This document shows, piece after piece, positions 9,491-18,742 of a stretch of DNA of 64,000 bases; positions within the stretch are counted from its first letter, which is position 1, and every line of letters begins with the position of its first letter. Origin of the DNA: Candidatus Gastranaerophilales bacterium (GTDB lineage: Bacteria; Cyanobacteriota; Vampirovibrionia; Gastranaerophilales; Gastranaerophilaceae); assembly GCA_944322745.1 (NCBI GenBank), contig CALUPV010000003.1, positions 1 through 64,000 on the forward strand, given 5' to 3'. The notes beneath the pieces were generated by a model, which searched no databases, was not told the DNA's origin, and was given only the letters and a program-made list of their open reading frames with translations. A program made the translations under genes and the position numbers.

Positions 9491-10465
9491 TTACACTTCT
9501 TCTAACTCTACACCTTCCGGATTTGGTTGAAGTTCTAATCCTACTTGGTGCAACTTTTCTATTACTTCATCAGAAGATTTTTTACCGAAATTCTTAATAT
9601 TCAATAAATCATGTTCTGACTTTTTCAATAATTCAGCTAAAGAATTAATGCTTGCTCTCTTTAAACAATTGTATGCTCTTACAGATAATTCTAAATCCTC
9701 AATTGAAATACTTGGAGTTTGTGCTTCTTCTTCAACTTCTTCAATTACATGCTGATTTGGTAATATAGCAGGTTGTCCTGTAATAGAAGCAATCTGCATA
9801 AAATGCTCAATCAACAAGTTTGCAGCTTGACTCAATGCACTTGATACATCAATACTTCCGTTTGACCATATTTCAAGAGTTAATTTATCATAATCAATAA
9901 CATCTCCAACACGAGTGTTTTCAACATTATAGCTTACTCTCTTAATTGGCATAAATGATGCATCAATAGGTAACAAGTCAATCGGTATACTGCCTTTGTT
10001 TTCCTTTAAAACATCAACTGCTCTGTAACCTTTACCTGTTTCAACTGTAATATCAGCAGAAATACTTCCGCCTTCAGAGATTGTACAAATCAACCAGTCA
10101 GGATTTACAACTTTTACACCTGCAGGCAACTGTAAATCACTTGCCAGAACAGGTCCCGGTTTATCTACTTCTAATCTCAAATGTTGAGGATCTCTATCTT
10201 CAGTTTTTACAGTCAAACCTTTTAAGTTCAACATAATATCAATAGCATCTTCAACAATCCCGGGAATTGATGTATATTCGTGAGTAATACCTTCAATTCT
10301 TATAGAAGTAACAGCAGCACCCTCTAAAGAAGATAATAAAACTCTTCTTAAAGCGTTTCCGACTGTTGTACCAAAGCCTTTTTCCAACGGTTCAACTACG
10401 AATTTACCGTATTGAGATCCGTCTGAACTGGTTGTTGTATTTATGCATTTAATTTTTAATTCCAT
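9491..10465 (-). CDS. rpoA: RNA polymerase alpha subunit
   Basis: This 324-residue alpha subunit has the assembly domain (EPLEKGFGTTVGNALRRVLLSSLEGAAV) and, after an acidic linker (EEVEEEAQTPS near 240-250), a C-terminal domain with the helix-hairpin-helix LLNIKNFGKKSSDEVIEKL that contacts UP elements and activators. It follows rpsD by 19 bp and precedes rplQ. Confidence 0.97.
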   Translation of the reverse strand: MELKIKCINTTTSSDGSQYGKFVVEPLEKGFGTTVGNALRRVLLSSLEGAAVTSIRIEGITHEYTSIPGIVEDAIDIMLNLKGLTVKTEDRDPQHLRLEVDKPGPVLASDLQLPAGVKVVNPDWLICTISEGGSISADITVETGKGYRAVDVLKENKGSIPIDLLPIDASFMPIKRVSYNVENTRVGDVIDYDKLTLEIWSNGSIDVSSALSQAANLLIEHFMQIASITGQPAILPNQHVIEEVEEEAQTPSISIEDLELSVRAYNCLKRASINSLAELLKKSEHDLLNIKNFGKKSSDEVIEKLHQVGLELQPNPEGVELEEV

Positions 10466-10484
10466 TATAATTAATCTCCTACAA

Positions 10485-11087
10485 TTATTTAGAATAATAC
10501 TCGATTACAAGTTGCTCTTTAAGCTCAGGGTCTAATTCTTCTCTTTCAGGAATTCTGTCAAAAGTTACTTTTAAAGCATCCTTATCAATAGTCATCCAAG
10601 CAGGTGCCAATGCTAAATCAATTGATTCAGAAACTGATTTTACAAAATCACTGCTTCCGGACTTAAATGTAATAACATCACCAGGTTTTACTAAGAATGA
10701 CGGAATGTCAACTCTTTTACCGTTTACTAAAACATGACCGTGATTAACGATTTGTCTTGCTTGTTTTCTTGTAATAGCATAACCTGTTCTAAAAACTATG
10801 TTATCCAATCTTGACTCTAATAATTGTAAAAGAATAGTGCCAGTAACACCTTTTCTTCTACTTGCTTCGTTATAATATCTAACGAATTGTTTTTCGCTTA
10901 CTAAATATGTCAAACGAATTTTTTGTTTTTCGTTTAAGTGTAAAGCGTAATCAGAAAGTTTCTTTCTTGCTGCGCCATGCTGACCAGAAGCATTTTGTCT
11001 TAATGAAGAAACCAACTTTCTGTTTGATAAATCAGTAACGCCATAGTTACGATATAATTTATTTGATGGTCCTGTATACTTAGCCAA
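10485..11087 (-). CDS. rpsD: 30S ribosomal protein S4
   Basis: This S4 is 200 residues. It has the S4 RNA-binding domain around residues 91-150 (SRLDNIVFRTGYAITRKQARQIVNHGHVLVNGKRV). The N terminus lacks the zinc-cysteine cluster of some S4 forms. Its place between rpsK and rpoA matches most bacteria but differs from typical cyanobacteria, where rpsD is elsewhere. Confidence 0.96.
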   Translation of the reverse strand: MAKYTGPSNKLYRNYGVTDLSNRKLVSSLRQNASGQHGAARKKLSDYALHLNEKQKIRLTYLVSEKQFVRYYNEASRRKGVTGTILLQLLESRLDNIVFRTGYAITRKQARQIVNHGHVLVNGKRVDIPSFLVKPGDVITFKSGSSDFVKSVSESIDLALAPAWMTIDKDALKVTFDRIPEREELDPELKEQLVIEYYSK

Positions 11088-11110
11088 TTTATGACTCCTT
11101 ACGTTATTAA

Positions 11111-11497
11111 TTATACTCTACGTCTTTTTGGAGGACGGCAACCATTGTGTGGAATTGGTGTAACGTCCTTAATTAATGTAATTTCCAGTCCTGCAGCTTG
11201 AATAGCTCTGATAGCTGTCTCTCTGCCTGAACCAGGTCCTTTAATATAAACTTCAACCTTTTTCATACCTTGGTCTATTGATTGCTTTGCAACCTTTTCT
11301 GCTGCTGATTGTGCTGCAAACGGTGTTCCTTTTCTTGCACCTTTAAATCCGCAGCCACCTGCAGAAGCCCAAGCAATAGCATTACCTTGAGTATCTGTTG
11401 AAGTTACGATTGTATTATTAAATGTTGACTGTATATGTACAACACCTTGTAATACATTCTTTTTTTCTTTCTTTTTTGTTTTTACCGGTCTAGCCAT
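11111..11497 (-). CDS. rpsK: 30S ribosomal protein S11
   Basis: This S11 is 128 residues with [40 protein letters not shown] and the C terminus [18 protein letters not shown]. It forms part of the 30S platform. It lies 20 bp after rpsM in the same operon. Confidence 0.97.
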   Translation of the reverse strand: MARPVKTKKKEKKNVLQGVVHIQSTFNNTIVTSTDTQGNAIAWASAGGCGFKGARKGTPFAAQSAAEKVAKQSIDQGMKKVEVYIKGPGSGRETAIRAIQAAGLEITLIKDVTPIPHNGCRPPKRRRV

Positions 11498-11517
11498 TGT
11501 CTATATTACTCCTTCAA

Positions 11518-11883
11518 TTATTTCTTGTTGGCGATTGGGCCTGTTTTCTTACCGCGTCTTGTTCTTGCGTTTGTTTTTGTTCTTTGTCCTCTTACAGGAA
11601 GTTTACGTCTGTGACGCATTCCTCTGTATGAATTGATTTCGCTCAATCTCTTAATGTTTAGTGATTCTTCTCTTCTTAAATCACCTTCGATTGTATAATG
11701 AGCAATCTCTTCTCTTAATGCCCTAATATTGTCTTCTGTTAAATCATCTGTTCTTAAATCTTCAGATATATTACAAGCTGCCAATATTTTCGCACTTCTT
11801 GCAGGTCCTATTCCGTAGATATAGGTTAATGCAATTATCATTCTTTTGTTACGAGGTAAATCTACCCCAGCAAGTCTTGCCAT
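11518..11883 (-). CDS. rpsM: 30S ribosomal protein S13
   Basis: At 121 residues it is complete: [26 protein letters not shown] at the N terminus, the helix-two-turn-helix region, and the basic tail [26 protein letters not shown] strong AAAGGAG site precedes the ATG. A 147-bp spacer separates it from rpmJ, unusually long for this operon. Confidence 0.97.
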   Translation of the reverse strand: MARLAGVDLPRNKRMIIALTYIYGIGPARSAKILAACNISEDLRTDDLTEDNIRALREEIAHYTIEGDLRREESLNIKRLSEINSYRGMRHRRKLPVRGQRTKTNARTRRGKKTGPIANKK

Positions 11884-12030
11884 TGTTTCTCCTTTTACTA
11901 TATCTTTCTTTGATTTTTAATTTCTTTTTGGGTTAATCTATTTACTAATTATTGCTTCTGTTTAATCTTAAATCTTCACTCACGAATACTTTATATTCTT
12001 GCGCTCCGACAGACTTGTACTTATACAAAA

Positions 12031-12144
12031 TTAGCCTTGTCTTTGTTTGTGTTTTGGATTTTCACAAATAATTGCTACTCTGCCTTTTCTTTTAATTACT
12101 TTGCATTTATCACAAAGTGGTTTTACTGAAGCTCTTACTTTCAT
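12031..12144 (-). CDS. rpmJ: 50S ribosomal protein L36
   Basis: A 37-codon gene on the minus strand encodes an L36 beginning [17 protein letters not shown] and ending in a lysine/arginine-rich tail. Cys11, Cys14, Cys27 and His32 make the zinc ribbon, so it is the zinc-binding (C+) type. It sits in the conserved place between infA and rpsM, 15 bp after infA. Confidence 0.97.
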   Translation of the reverse strand: MKVRASVKPLCDKCKVIKRKGRVAIICENPKHKQRQG

Positions 12145-12159
12145 CTTTTATTTCCTTCT

Positions 12160-12375
12160 TTATTTTAACCTGTATGTGATGCGACCTCTTGTTAAATCAT
12201 ATGGTGTCATTTCCACTTTTACCTTGTCGCCCGGTAAAATCTTTATGAAATTCTTTCTTATCTTTCCTGAAATATGAGCCAATATCTCATGCCCGTTTTC
12301 AAGTTTTACCTGAAACATTGCATTTGGCAATGATTCTATTATTGTTCCTTCAAATTCAATTACGTCCTTTGACAT
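12160..12375 (-). CDS. infA: Translation initiation factor IF-1
   Basis: IF-1 is 71 residues with the OB-fold pattern [35 protein letters not shown] and the tail [13 protein letters not shown]. It binds the 30S A site during initiation. It is the first gene of the operon here: the genes usually upstream (map, adk, secY) are absent and replaced by an AT-rich intergenic region and a divergent SGNH-like gene. Confidence 0.97.
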   Translation of the reverse strand: MSKDVIEFEGTIIESLPNAMFQVKLENGHEILAHISGKIRKNFIKILPGDKVKVEMTPYDLTRGRITYRLK

Positions 12376-12713
12376 TTTTTCCTCATTTTATGATAGTCAA
12401 TATAACTATCCTACATGTTAAATTTTTCAAATCAAGCGTTTTTTCCCATGTTTTTTAACATTTTGACGTTTTTTATTATTTTTTCTTCAATTGTTTTTTT
12501 AATCTTACGAGTTATACAATTGTTATGCTAATCTCAAAATATCCTTGTTTCTTAATTATTTCGGGTTTTTGTAAATTTTTCTTAACAAGTTAAAGTTTCT
12601 TATTTTTAAATAAACAATTTTATATTTATCCTTTAATAAACTTAATTATGTATAATTTGACACAATCCAAAATTTTCAATACGATTTTTATCAAGAAATT
12701 TTGGAAATGTTAT
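12376..12713. other. Divergent intergenic region (infA operon / SGNH gene)
   Basis: This roughly 340-bp AT-rich region contains no ORF or RNA gene I can support. Leftward, a possible promoter for infA is TTGATT (12430-12435) and TAGGAT (12408-12413) with a 16-bp spacer, followed by a perfect inverted repeat GATAGT-N7-ACTATC (12392-12410) that could be an operator or mRNA hairpin. Rightward, TGTATAAT at 12649-12656 can serve the SGNH-like gene. Confidence 0.4.
12649..12656 (+). promoter_or_regulatory. Promoter -10 of first SGNH-like gene (TGTATAAT)
   Basis: TATAAT preceded by TG lies 57 bp upstream of the chosen start at 12714. An in-frame ATG at 12648 overlaps this element and is therefore unlikely to be the true start. 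Confidence 0.45.
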
Positions 12714-13661
12714 ATGAAGAAAAAACTTTTATTTTTTGGAATAAATATAGTTTTATTTTTACTTTTAATTCTTTTAATTGAAGGTATTATATGGTTTAAA
12801 GAAAATGAACATCTTAGAAAAATTGGTGTTTTTCCTCCTTCAATTCAAAGATTAAAATTCCATCCGGGAATAAAAAATTTTAAGTTTGATCCTAAAACAT
12901 TTCCAACACCTCGAAATGGCTGGGGAAGACCGGTTGAAGGTCTGGAATACAACAAAAAACCAATTGTTATATTCGGATGTTCATATGCTTATGGATATTC
13001 TTTAGATAATGAACAAACATTTTCTTATAAACTTTCAAAACTTGCAAAAGTTCCGGTATACAATAGAGCTTGGACCGGTTGGAGTGTTCAACATATGCTT
13101 TATCAAACAAAATTAGACGAAATATATAAACAAATTCCTGAGCCTGAATATGTTATTTATTTATACATTAATGACCATATTCGAAGATTATACCTGCTAT
13201 CATTCTCTTCTTGGAACATATTAGCTGATGAACAGAATTTAAGGTACAAAGAGAAAAATGGCGAATTAATTGAAATAAAAAATAATAATCCAATTCTCAA
13301 ACAAATTAAAAGATTATATTTTGTAAATAAAATTCATCATTTATTTGTTAATAAATTTATTCTTAGCGAAAAAAATAAAAAAAATTGCTATGACTTTGCA
13401 TTTCAACACTTTAAAGAAGCAAAAAAAGAAATGAAAAAACACTGGAAAGACACCAAATATGTTGTATTTTTCTATGAAGATGATAAACAAAATGACTACT
13501 TAAAAGAGAATCTTAAAAAAGAAGGATTCATTATAATAAGCAGTTATGATTTAACAAAAGAAGATTTAAAATCTTCAAAATATCTATTAGACAACCACCA
13601 CCCAAATGAAATAGCTTGGAATTTATTAACTCCTCTGATAATAAAAAAGTTAAATATATAA
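12714..13661 (+). CDS. Membrane-anchored SGNH hydrolase-like protein (paralogue A)
   Basis: The 315-residue product starts with KKK and one hydrophobic segment (about 4-24), so the bulk is probably outside the membrane. Block I is IVIFGCSYAYG with Ser90 in the nucleophile position (GCS instead of GDS), followed by a conserved QHM and the IND of a possible block III (YLYINDHIRR). Near the C terminus DNHHP (Asp293, His296) fits the catalytic Asp-x-x-His. The start was moved from 12648 because GGAAA precedes 12714 and the hydrophobic anchor begins there. It is first of three tandem paralogues. Substrate unknown; a glycan or acyl ester is plausible. Confidence 0.7.
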   Translation: MKKKLLFFGINIVLFLLLILLIEGIIWFKENEHLRKIGVFPPSIQRLKFHPGIKNFKFDPKTFPTPRNGWGRPVEGLEYNKKPIVIFGCSYAYGYSLDNEQTFSYKLSKLAKVPVYNRAWTGWSVQHMLYQTKLDEIYKQIPEPEYVIYLYINDHIRRLYLLSFSSWNILADEQNLRYKEKNGELIEIKNNNPILKQIKRLYFVNKIHHLFVNKFILSEKNKKNCYDFAFQHFKEAKKEMKKHWKDTKYVVFFYEDDKQNDYLKENLKKEGFIIISSYDLTKEDLKSSKYLLDNHHPNEIAWNLLTPLIIKKLNI

Positions 13662-14624
13662 ATGAACAAATTTAAGAAAATAATACTTATTATATTCTGG
13701 AATATTTTAATATTAGGATTAATCATATTAATATCAGATATTTTCGTTTATAAATATTATGCTTCTATATACTATCAGGACCATCCAAAATTATATAGAA
13801 TAAACGAATTTAAATACATGCCATATTTACCGGAATACATAACAGATTTGGAAAGTTATTTTAACGGGGAAAACAACATATTTTTCGGAAGACGCCCTGA
13901 CGGAACAGAATATAAAAATCAAATTCCAATTGTTATATTTGGTTGTTCTTATGCTTTCGGACAACATTTAAACTACAATCAAACCTTAAGTTATAAACTT
14001 TCACATATACTTAAAAGACCGGTTTATAACAGAAGTATATCGGGTGGAAGTTTTCAGCATATGTATATGCAAAGTTTATCTAACTCTTTTTATAAAACAG
14101 TACCAAATTCAGACACTGTAATTTATGTAATGATCGGTGACCATTACAGACGCTCTATGCTATGGTATTTTGATATATTAGATTTACATATTTATCCGCA
14201 TTTTCATAAAAATAAAGATAAACTTATTATGGATAACTACTATAATCCTTTTTTAAACCTATTCAAATCAATATATACAGTAAAACATTTTAATCATATG
14301 TATGCCGATAAATACATAAAGAACTCTAATAATTCAAAAGAAATTACCGATATTGCATTATTATATTTCAAAGAAACAAGAAAAGAATTAGAAGAACACT
14401 GGAATAAAAAAATAAAATTTATAATTCTACTCTACGAAGACTGGGATATTATGTACAAACAAGAGCTTATACAAAAATTAGAAGATAATAATTTTATTGT
14501 AATTTCCACAAAAGAAATCACAGATGAAGATTTACGTAATGAAAAATACCAAATGCAAGATAATCATCACCCGACAGAAAAAGCCTGGAACTTAATAGTT
14601 CCACAACTAATAAAAAATATTTAA
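13662..14624 (+). CDS. Membrane-anchored SGNH hydrolase-like protein (paralogue B)
   Basis: This 320-residue paralogue starts at the base after the previous stop, so the genes are coupled. It has an N-terminal membrane segment (about 5-27), IVIFGCSYAFG with Ser96, QHM, IGDHYRR in the block III place (Asp instead of Asn), and DNHHP with Asp300/His303. The segment FIILLYEDWD before the C-terminal strand also matches paralogue A. The role is unknown; the shared catalytic-type residues suggest an active hydrolase or transferase facing outward. Confidence 0.7.
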   Translation: MNKFKKIILIIFWNILILGLIILISDIFVYKYYASIYYQDHPKLYRINEFKYMPYLPEYITDLESYFNGENNIFFGRRPDGTEYKNQIPIVIFGCSYAFGQHLNYNQTLSYKLSHILKRPVYNRSISGGSFQHMYMQSLSNSFYKTVPNSDTVIYVMIGDHYRRSMLWYFDILDLHIYPHFHKNKDKLIMDNYYNPFLNLFKSIYTVKHFNHMYADKYIKNSNNSKEITDIALLYFKETRKELEEHWNKKIKFIILLYEDWDIMYKQELIQKLEDNNFIVISTKEITDEDLRNEKYQMQDNHHPTEKAWNLIVPQLIKNI

Positions 14625-14636
14625 TAATGGGGAAAA

Positions 14637-15632
14637 ATGAACAAAACACTTACAAAAATATTCATAATAATTTTTTTATTTATATTTGTATATTTTATTA
14701 CAGACTACACGCAATATAAAATATACAAAACAAATTTAAAAAAGGAACTAAAAAAAGAAAAAATGGAAATAAATATTCCAACTTACCATACTTATTTTTA
14801 TAAAAATTATGGAAGAACAATTTCTTCATTCAAAGAGAAATATAAAGACAGATTACATAAAGATTTTAGACCTGCAAATATCATAGAAAATACAAAAAAA
14901 CCATCAATAATTATTTTTGGATGTTCATTTGCATATGGAAGCTTTTTAGATAATAATGAAACCTTTGCAAGTAAGTTATCTTACTATACAAAAAGAAACG
15001 TATATAATAGAGCCCTTGACGGATGCGGTATTCAACATATGTATTATTTTCTACAGGATGATAATTTTTTTAAACATATATCTCCAGCTCCTGATTATGT
15101 AATATATTTGTATATTGAAAATCAACTAGAAAGACTCAATGCAACAATATTTCCATATTCTATACTTACAAACGGGAAAAACTTACGTTATAAATTATCA
15201 GGTAATAAACTAATTTTAGATAAAGATAATTTTTTAATAAAGAAATCATTTTTATTAAGAAAACTTATTCTAATGACAGATAAAAAGTATAACAACCAAA
15301 ATCAGGAAAGAAAAAACTTAAATTTTAAGTTAGCAAATAAATTATTTTTAGAAAGTAAAAAAATTTTGGAAACAAAATATCCAAATATTAAATTTGTAAT
15401 TATAAAATACGATTATAATTATTTCAATGTAATTGATAATTACCAGGAAAACAATTTGGAGACAAAAGATATGTGGAAAATATTAAAAGAAGAAGGTTTT
15501 ATAATTATAAATACCAAAGATATAATAGGAAAAAGTTTCGATAATAAATATACAACAGAAGATAAATATCATCCAAATGAAAAAGCTTGGGATTTATTAG
15601 TTCCTAAAATAGTAGAACGATTAGAATTATAA
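14637..15632 (+). CDS. Membrane-anchored SGNH hydrolase-like protein (paralogue C)
   Basis: This is the third tandem copy, 331 residues, 12 bp after the second, with a GGGGAAAA ribosome binding site. It has an N-terminal membrane segment (about 6-23), IIIFGCSFAYG with Ser97, IQHM, and EDKYHP with Asp309/His312. In the block III place it has IENQLER, so the oxyanion-hole Asn is shifted or lost. It is closest by eye to the copy at 20822, sharing NEKAWDLLVPK and related C-terminal sequence. Confidence 0.7.
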   Translation: MNKTLTKIFIIIFLFIFVYFITDYTQYKIYKTNLKKELKKEKMEINIPTYHTYFYKNYGRTISSFKEKYKDRLHKDFRPANIIENTKKPSIIIFGCSFAYGSFLDNNETFASKLSYYTKRNVYNRALDGCGIQHMYYFLQDDNFFKHISPAPDYVIYLYIENQLERLNATIFPYSILTNGKNLRYKLSGNKLILDKDNFLIKKSFLLRKLILMTDKKYNNQNQERKNLNFKLANKLFLESKKILETKYPNIKFVIIKYDYNYFNVIDNYQENNLETKDMWKILKEEGFIIINTKDIIGKSFDNKYTTEDKYHPNEKAWDLLVPKIVERLEL

Positions 15633-15641
15633 AAAACTGTG

Positions 15642-15647
15642 TATAAT
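15642..15647 (+). promoter_or_regulatory. Promoter -10 for a near-leaderless mRNA
   Basis: A perfect TATAAT, preceded by TG, ends 9 bp before the ATG at 15657. Transcription would begin about 3 nt before the codon. No Shine-Dalgarno sequence is visible. Confidence 0.45.
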
Positions 15648-15656
15648 AACATTATT

Positions 15657-16460
15657 ATGTACAGAATTTTATTTTTAATCATATATTTAATTTTATATTT
15701 AATAAGCTCAAAAAGAAAAACAGGAATATTCAGTTATAGCAACTATTATGATAATACAAACAGAACAAGACTATCTGATTTTGTAAGACTTTCACTAAGA
15801 AGACGAAGTGCTTTCAAACAATGCAAAAAATATTTAACAAAAGGAAAAGATTTTTATAAACTAAAAAATGATTATGTAACTTTAATATATGATACAAAGA
15901 ATAAAATCATAAAATGCTATGATAAATCAATAAAAAAGCAAATTGCAACCCTAGAATGGTATAAGCAAGATTCTTATGAACTGAACTATTTAGATAATAC
16001 ATTTGAAGAAACTTTTGACAGCGTAAGCGCATTATTTAATGAAAAATCAATGTATGAAGGTATAATATCTACATTTAAGGCACAGTTTAAAATCGAAGAA
16101 ATTAATCCTGAAAATGAAAAGAATATAGAAAACGTAAATATTCCAAGATATTACTCAAATATGCTTAATATAAATCAGGCAACTGAAAAAGAATTAACAG
16201 ATTTACCGGGTTTAAGTATTATTCAGGCAAAAAATATCATAAGATATAGAGAAAGACATAATGGATTTGGCTCTCTTGATGAATTCTTCGAAGAAATGAA
16301 TATTAATCCACATTTAAAAAAACAATTAAGAAATTATTTATATGTGGATTCCTACATTCCAAATTATAGAAAATCAGTAGAAGAAACAACAAAAGAAGAA
16401 TATAATATAACTCATATAGACAATCAGAATGAAAATAACGAAAGAATTATAGATATATAA
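15657..16460 (+). CDS. Membrane-anchored protein with ComEA-like HhH domain
   Basis: The 267-residue protein has an N-terminal membrane segment (about 2-18), a region of unknown type (about 20-165) with many basic residues at first, and then a ComEA-type helix-hairpin-helix (about 172-235: LNINQATEKELTDLPGLSIIQAKNIIRYRE). HhH domains of this type bind DNA in competence proteins, but here the N-terminal region is longer than in standard ComEA. A GTG at 15639 is a possible earlier start, but it overlaps a TATAAT. It lies between SGNH genes and the radical SAM gene; the link is unclear. Confidence 0.6.
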   Translation: MYRILFLIIYLILYLISSKRKTGIFSYSNYYDNTNRTRLSDFVRLSLRRRSAFKQCKKYLTKGKDFYKLKNDYVTLIYDTKNKIIKCYDKSIKKQIATLEWYKQDSYELNYLDNTFEETFDSVSALFNEKSMYEGIISTFKAQFKIEEINPENEKNIENVNIPRYYSNMLNINQATEKELTDLPGLSIIQAKNIIRYRERHNGFGSLDEFFEEMNINPHLKKQLRNYLYVDSYIPNYRKSVEETTKEEYNITHIDNQNENNERIIDI

Positions 16461-16464
16461 ATAA

Positions 16465-17049
16465 ATGAAAGTTCGTATACATAAAATTATTAAAAATACA
16501 AAAGTAGAAGGTCCAAAGACAAGATATTGTATATGGTTCCAAGGTTGTTCAAGACATTGCAAAAATTGCTGGGCAAAAGCGACTTGGGATTTTAATAGTG
16601 GAACCGAATATGAAATTGAAGACATTTTAAAAGATATATTGAACACTAAAAATATAGACGGAGTAACTTTTCTTGGTGGTGAACCCTTTGAGCAAGCAGA
16701 AGCACTTGAATTTTTATGCACAAAAGTAAAAGAAGCAGGTCTTTCTGTTGTTTGTTTTACGGGCAACAGTTTAGAGAATTTAAAAAATACACATACTAAT
16801 ATATTAAAAAACATTGATTTATTAATTGATGGGGAATATATAGAAGAAGAAAAAGATTACTCAAGACCTTGGGTCGGTTCGAAAAATCAAAATTATCATT
16901 TTCTTACTGACAGATTTGATAAAAACATAATAAACAAATATAAAAATAAAATAGAAATTAACATTGAAAAAAACGGAATAATTTTTATCAATGGAATGGG
17001 TGATTTTGAAAAAATCACAAATAAAATAGATATGTTTAACATTCACTAA
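16465..17049 (+). CDS. NrdG-like radical SAM activating protein
   Basis: The 194-residue protein has the radical SAM cluster motif C28-x3-C32-x2-C35 in GCSRHCKNC and the GGEPFEQ segment for SAM binding (around 72-78). Length and spacing fit anaerobic ribonucleotide reductase activases (NrdG) or a related small glycyl-radical activase. No nrdD is present in the window, so the partner is unknown. It starts 4 bp after the HhH gene without a clear ribosome binding site, suggesting coupling. Confidence 0.75.
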   Translation: MKVRIHKIIKNTKVEGPKTRYCIWFQGCSRHCKNCWAKATWDFNSGTEYEIEDILKDILNTKNIDGVTFLGGEPFEQAEALEFLCTKVKEAGLSVVCFTGNSLENLKNTHTNILKNIDLLIDGEYIEEEKDYSRPWVGSKNQNYHFLTDRFDKNIINKYKNKIEINIEKNGIIFINGMGDFEKITNKIDMFNIH

Positions 17050-17110
17050 AACTGGAAAGAAACCGATAAATATGATAGTATTGAAAAAAATTAAAGAGGC
17101 ATAAGAAATA

Positions 17111-18733
17111 ATGGAAACTAACTCTAAAAAACTTTCACATCTATTAAAAGCGAGATTCCCTTTTATATATATTGCTACCTATGAAGAAGAAAGAGCAACA
17201 AAATATATAAAATCCATCGTCACAAATAAAACACAAATTAAATATACAAGAGAAGTATTTATATGGACACAAGCCACAGGTTTAAAAATCGGAAATGATA
17301 CAATTTTAAATACAACAAATCCAAACAAATTAATTGAATATATAGAAAAATATGACAAAGATGCAGTATTTATTTTATATGATTTTCATGTATTTTTCGG
17401 TATAAAACATAAAAGTGCAGATTCAACTATTGTACGTGCGTTAAGAGATTTAATTCCAATATTAAAAACAAGCAAAGCAAGAAAAAATATAATCTTTATA
17501 TCTCCAGATTTAGTTATTCCGGACACTCTTCAAAAGGATATCGTAATATATGATTTCCCATTGCCAAAACTGGAAGATATAAAAGAAAAACTTAACAGAA
17601 TGTTATCTGTTAACAGACGTATAGATACTGATGAATTAACAGATGAAGATAAAGATAAATTATGCAAAGCAGCATTAGGTTTAACAATGCAAGAAGCAGA
17701 AAATGCTTTTGCCTTGGCAATGGTTCAGGATGGAACATTAAGCAAAAGTGATATTCAGATAATACTTGAAGAGAAAATGCAAGTCATTAGAAAAACAGGG
17801 TTACTTGAATATGTTCAAAGCGATATGGGAATAAATGATATAGGCGGACTGGATAATTTAAAAAAATGGTTGTTAAAAAGAAATAATTCTTGGTCAGAAA
17901 AAGCTAAAAAGTATTGCTTGCCTGCTCCCAAAGGTGTTCTTGTAACAGGAATCCCCGGCTGCGGAAAAAGTTTAACGGCAAAAGCAATGAGTACAATTTG
18001 GCAGCTTCCTCTTTTAAGACTTGATTTAGGTAAAATCTTTAGCGGTTTAGTAGGAAGCTCTGAAGAAAATATGAGAAAAGCTATAGCTACGGTTGAAGCC
18101 GTAGCACCTTCAATTTTATGGGTAGATGAAATTGAAAAAGGATTAAATGGGGTTGGTTCAAGTAATGATAGTGGTGTTTCTTCAAGAATTTTCGGAACAT
18201 TTTTAACCTGGATGCAAGAAAAAACAGCACCTGTATTTGTTATTGCAACAGCAAATGATATAAGTAAATTACCACCGGAGCTTTTAAGAAAAGGTCGTTT
18301 TGATGAAATATTCTTTGTAGATTTACCAACTTTAAATGAGCGTAAAGAAATATTCAAAGTCCACTTAACCAAAAGGTTAAAAGATGCCGAAGTTTGCGGA
18401 AATATAAAACCTAATGATGAGAAATTTATTAATTCCTTAGCACAAAAAACAGAAGGTTTCATAGGTTCAGAAATTGAACAAGTTGTTATTTCCGCATTAT
18501 GTGATGCTTTCTTTGAAAACAGAGCATTAGAAACTAATGATTTTGAAAAAGCAATTAAAAATACAGTACCATTATCTACAACACAAAAAGAACAAATTCT
18601 TGCAATAAGAGAATGGGCAAACGTAAGAGCAGTATGCGCTTCGTCTAAGGAAAATATTGAAAACTATAAAAATATTGTTCAAGAAGAAGAAGATATAACA
18701 ACCGCAAGGGGCGGAAGAAGACTTGATATATAG
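17111..18733 (+). CDS. ycf46: Ycf46-like AAA+ ATPase
   Basis: This 540-residue AAA+ protein matches Ycf46: an N-terminal domain (1-about 235) starting with LLKARFPFIYIATYEEERA, then one AAA module with Walker A GIPGCGKS (about 279-286), Walker B SILWVDEIEKGL and sensor region VIATANDISKLPPELLRKGRFDEIF. Ycf46 is found in cyanobacteria and some plastids; in cyanobacteria it has been linked to photosynthesis and CO2 uptake. Its presence in a non-photosynthetic lineage implies another role. It begins a three-gene run with DUF1257 and DUF2997 proteins, as in cyanobacteria. The last residues (about 525-540) include a TTARGGRR tail. Confidence 0.9.
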   Translation: METNSKKLSHLLKARFPFIYIATYEEERATKYIKSIVTNKTQIKYTREVFIWTQATGLKIGNDTILNTTNPNKLIEYIEKYDKDAVFILYDFHVFFGIKHKSADSTIVRALRDLIPILKTSKARKNIIFISPDLVIPDTLQKDIVIYDFPLPKLEDIKEKLNRMLSVNRRIDTDELTDEDKDKLCKAALGLTMQEAENAFALAMVQDGTLSKSDIQIILEEKMQVIRKTGLLEYVQSDMGINDIGGLDNLKKWLLKRNNSWSEKAKKYCLPAPKGVLVTGIPGCGKSLTAKAMSTIWQLPLLRLDLGKIFSGLVGSSEENMRKAIATVEAVAPSILWVDEIEKGLNGVGSSNDSGVSSRIFGTFLTWMQEKTAPVFVIATANDISKLPPELLRKGRFDEIFFVDLPTLNERKEIFKVHLTKRLKDAEVCGNIKPNDEKFINSLAQKTEGFIGSEIEQVVISALCDAFFENRALETNDFEKAIKNTVPLSTTQKEQILAIREWANVRAVCASSKENIENYKNIVQEEEDITTARGGRRLDI

Positions 18734-18742
18734 AGGTTTAAT

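Noticed and set aside
12648-12713. In-frame ATG at 12648 as start of the first SGNH-like gene
   Set aside because: It overlaps a TGTATAAT promoter core and adds a non-conserved stretch; the ATG at 12714 has GGAAA upstream and begins the hydrophobic anchor.
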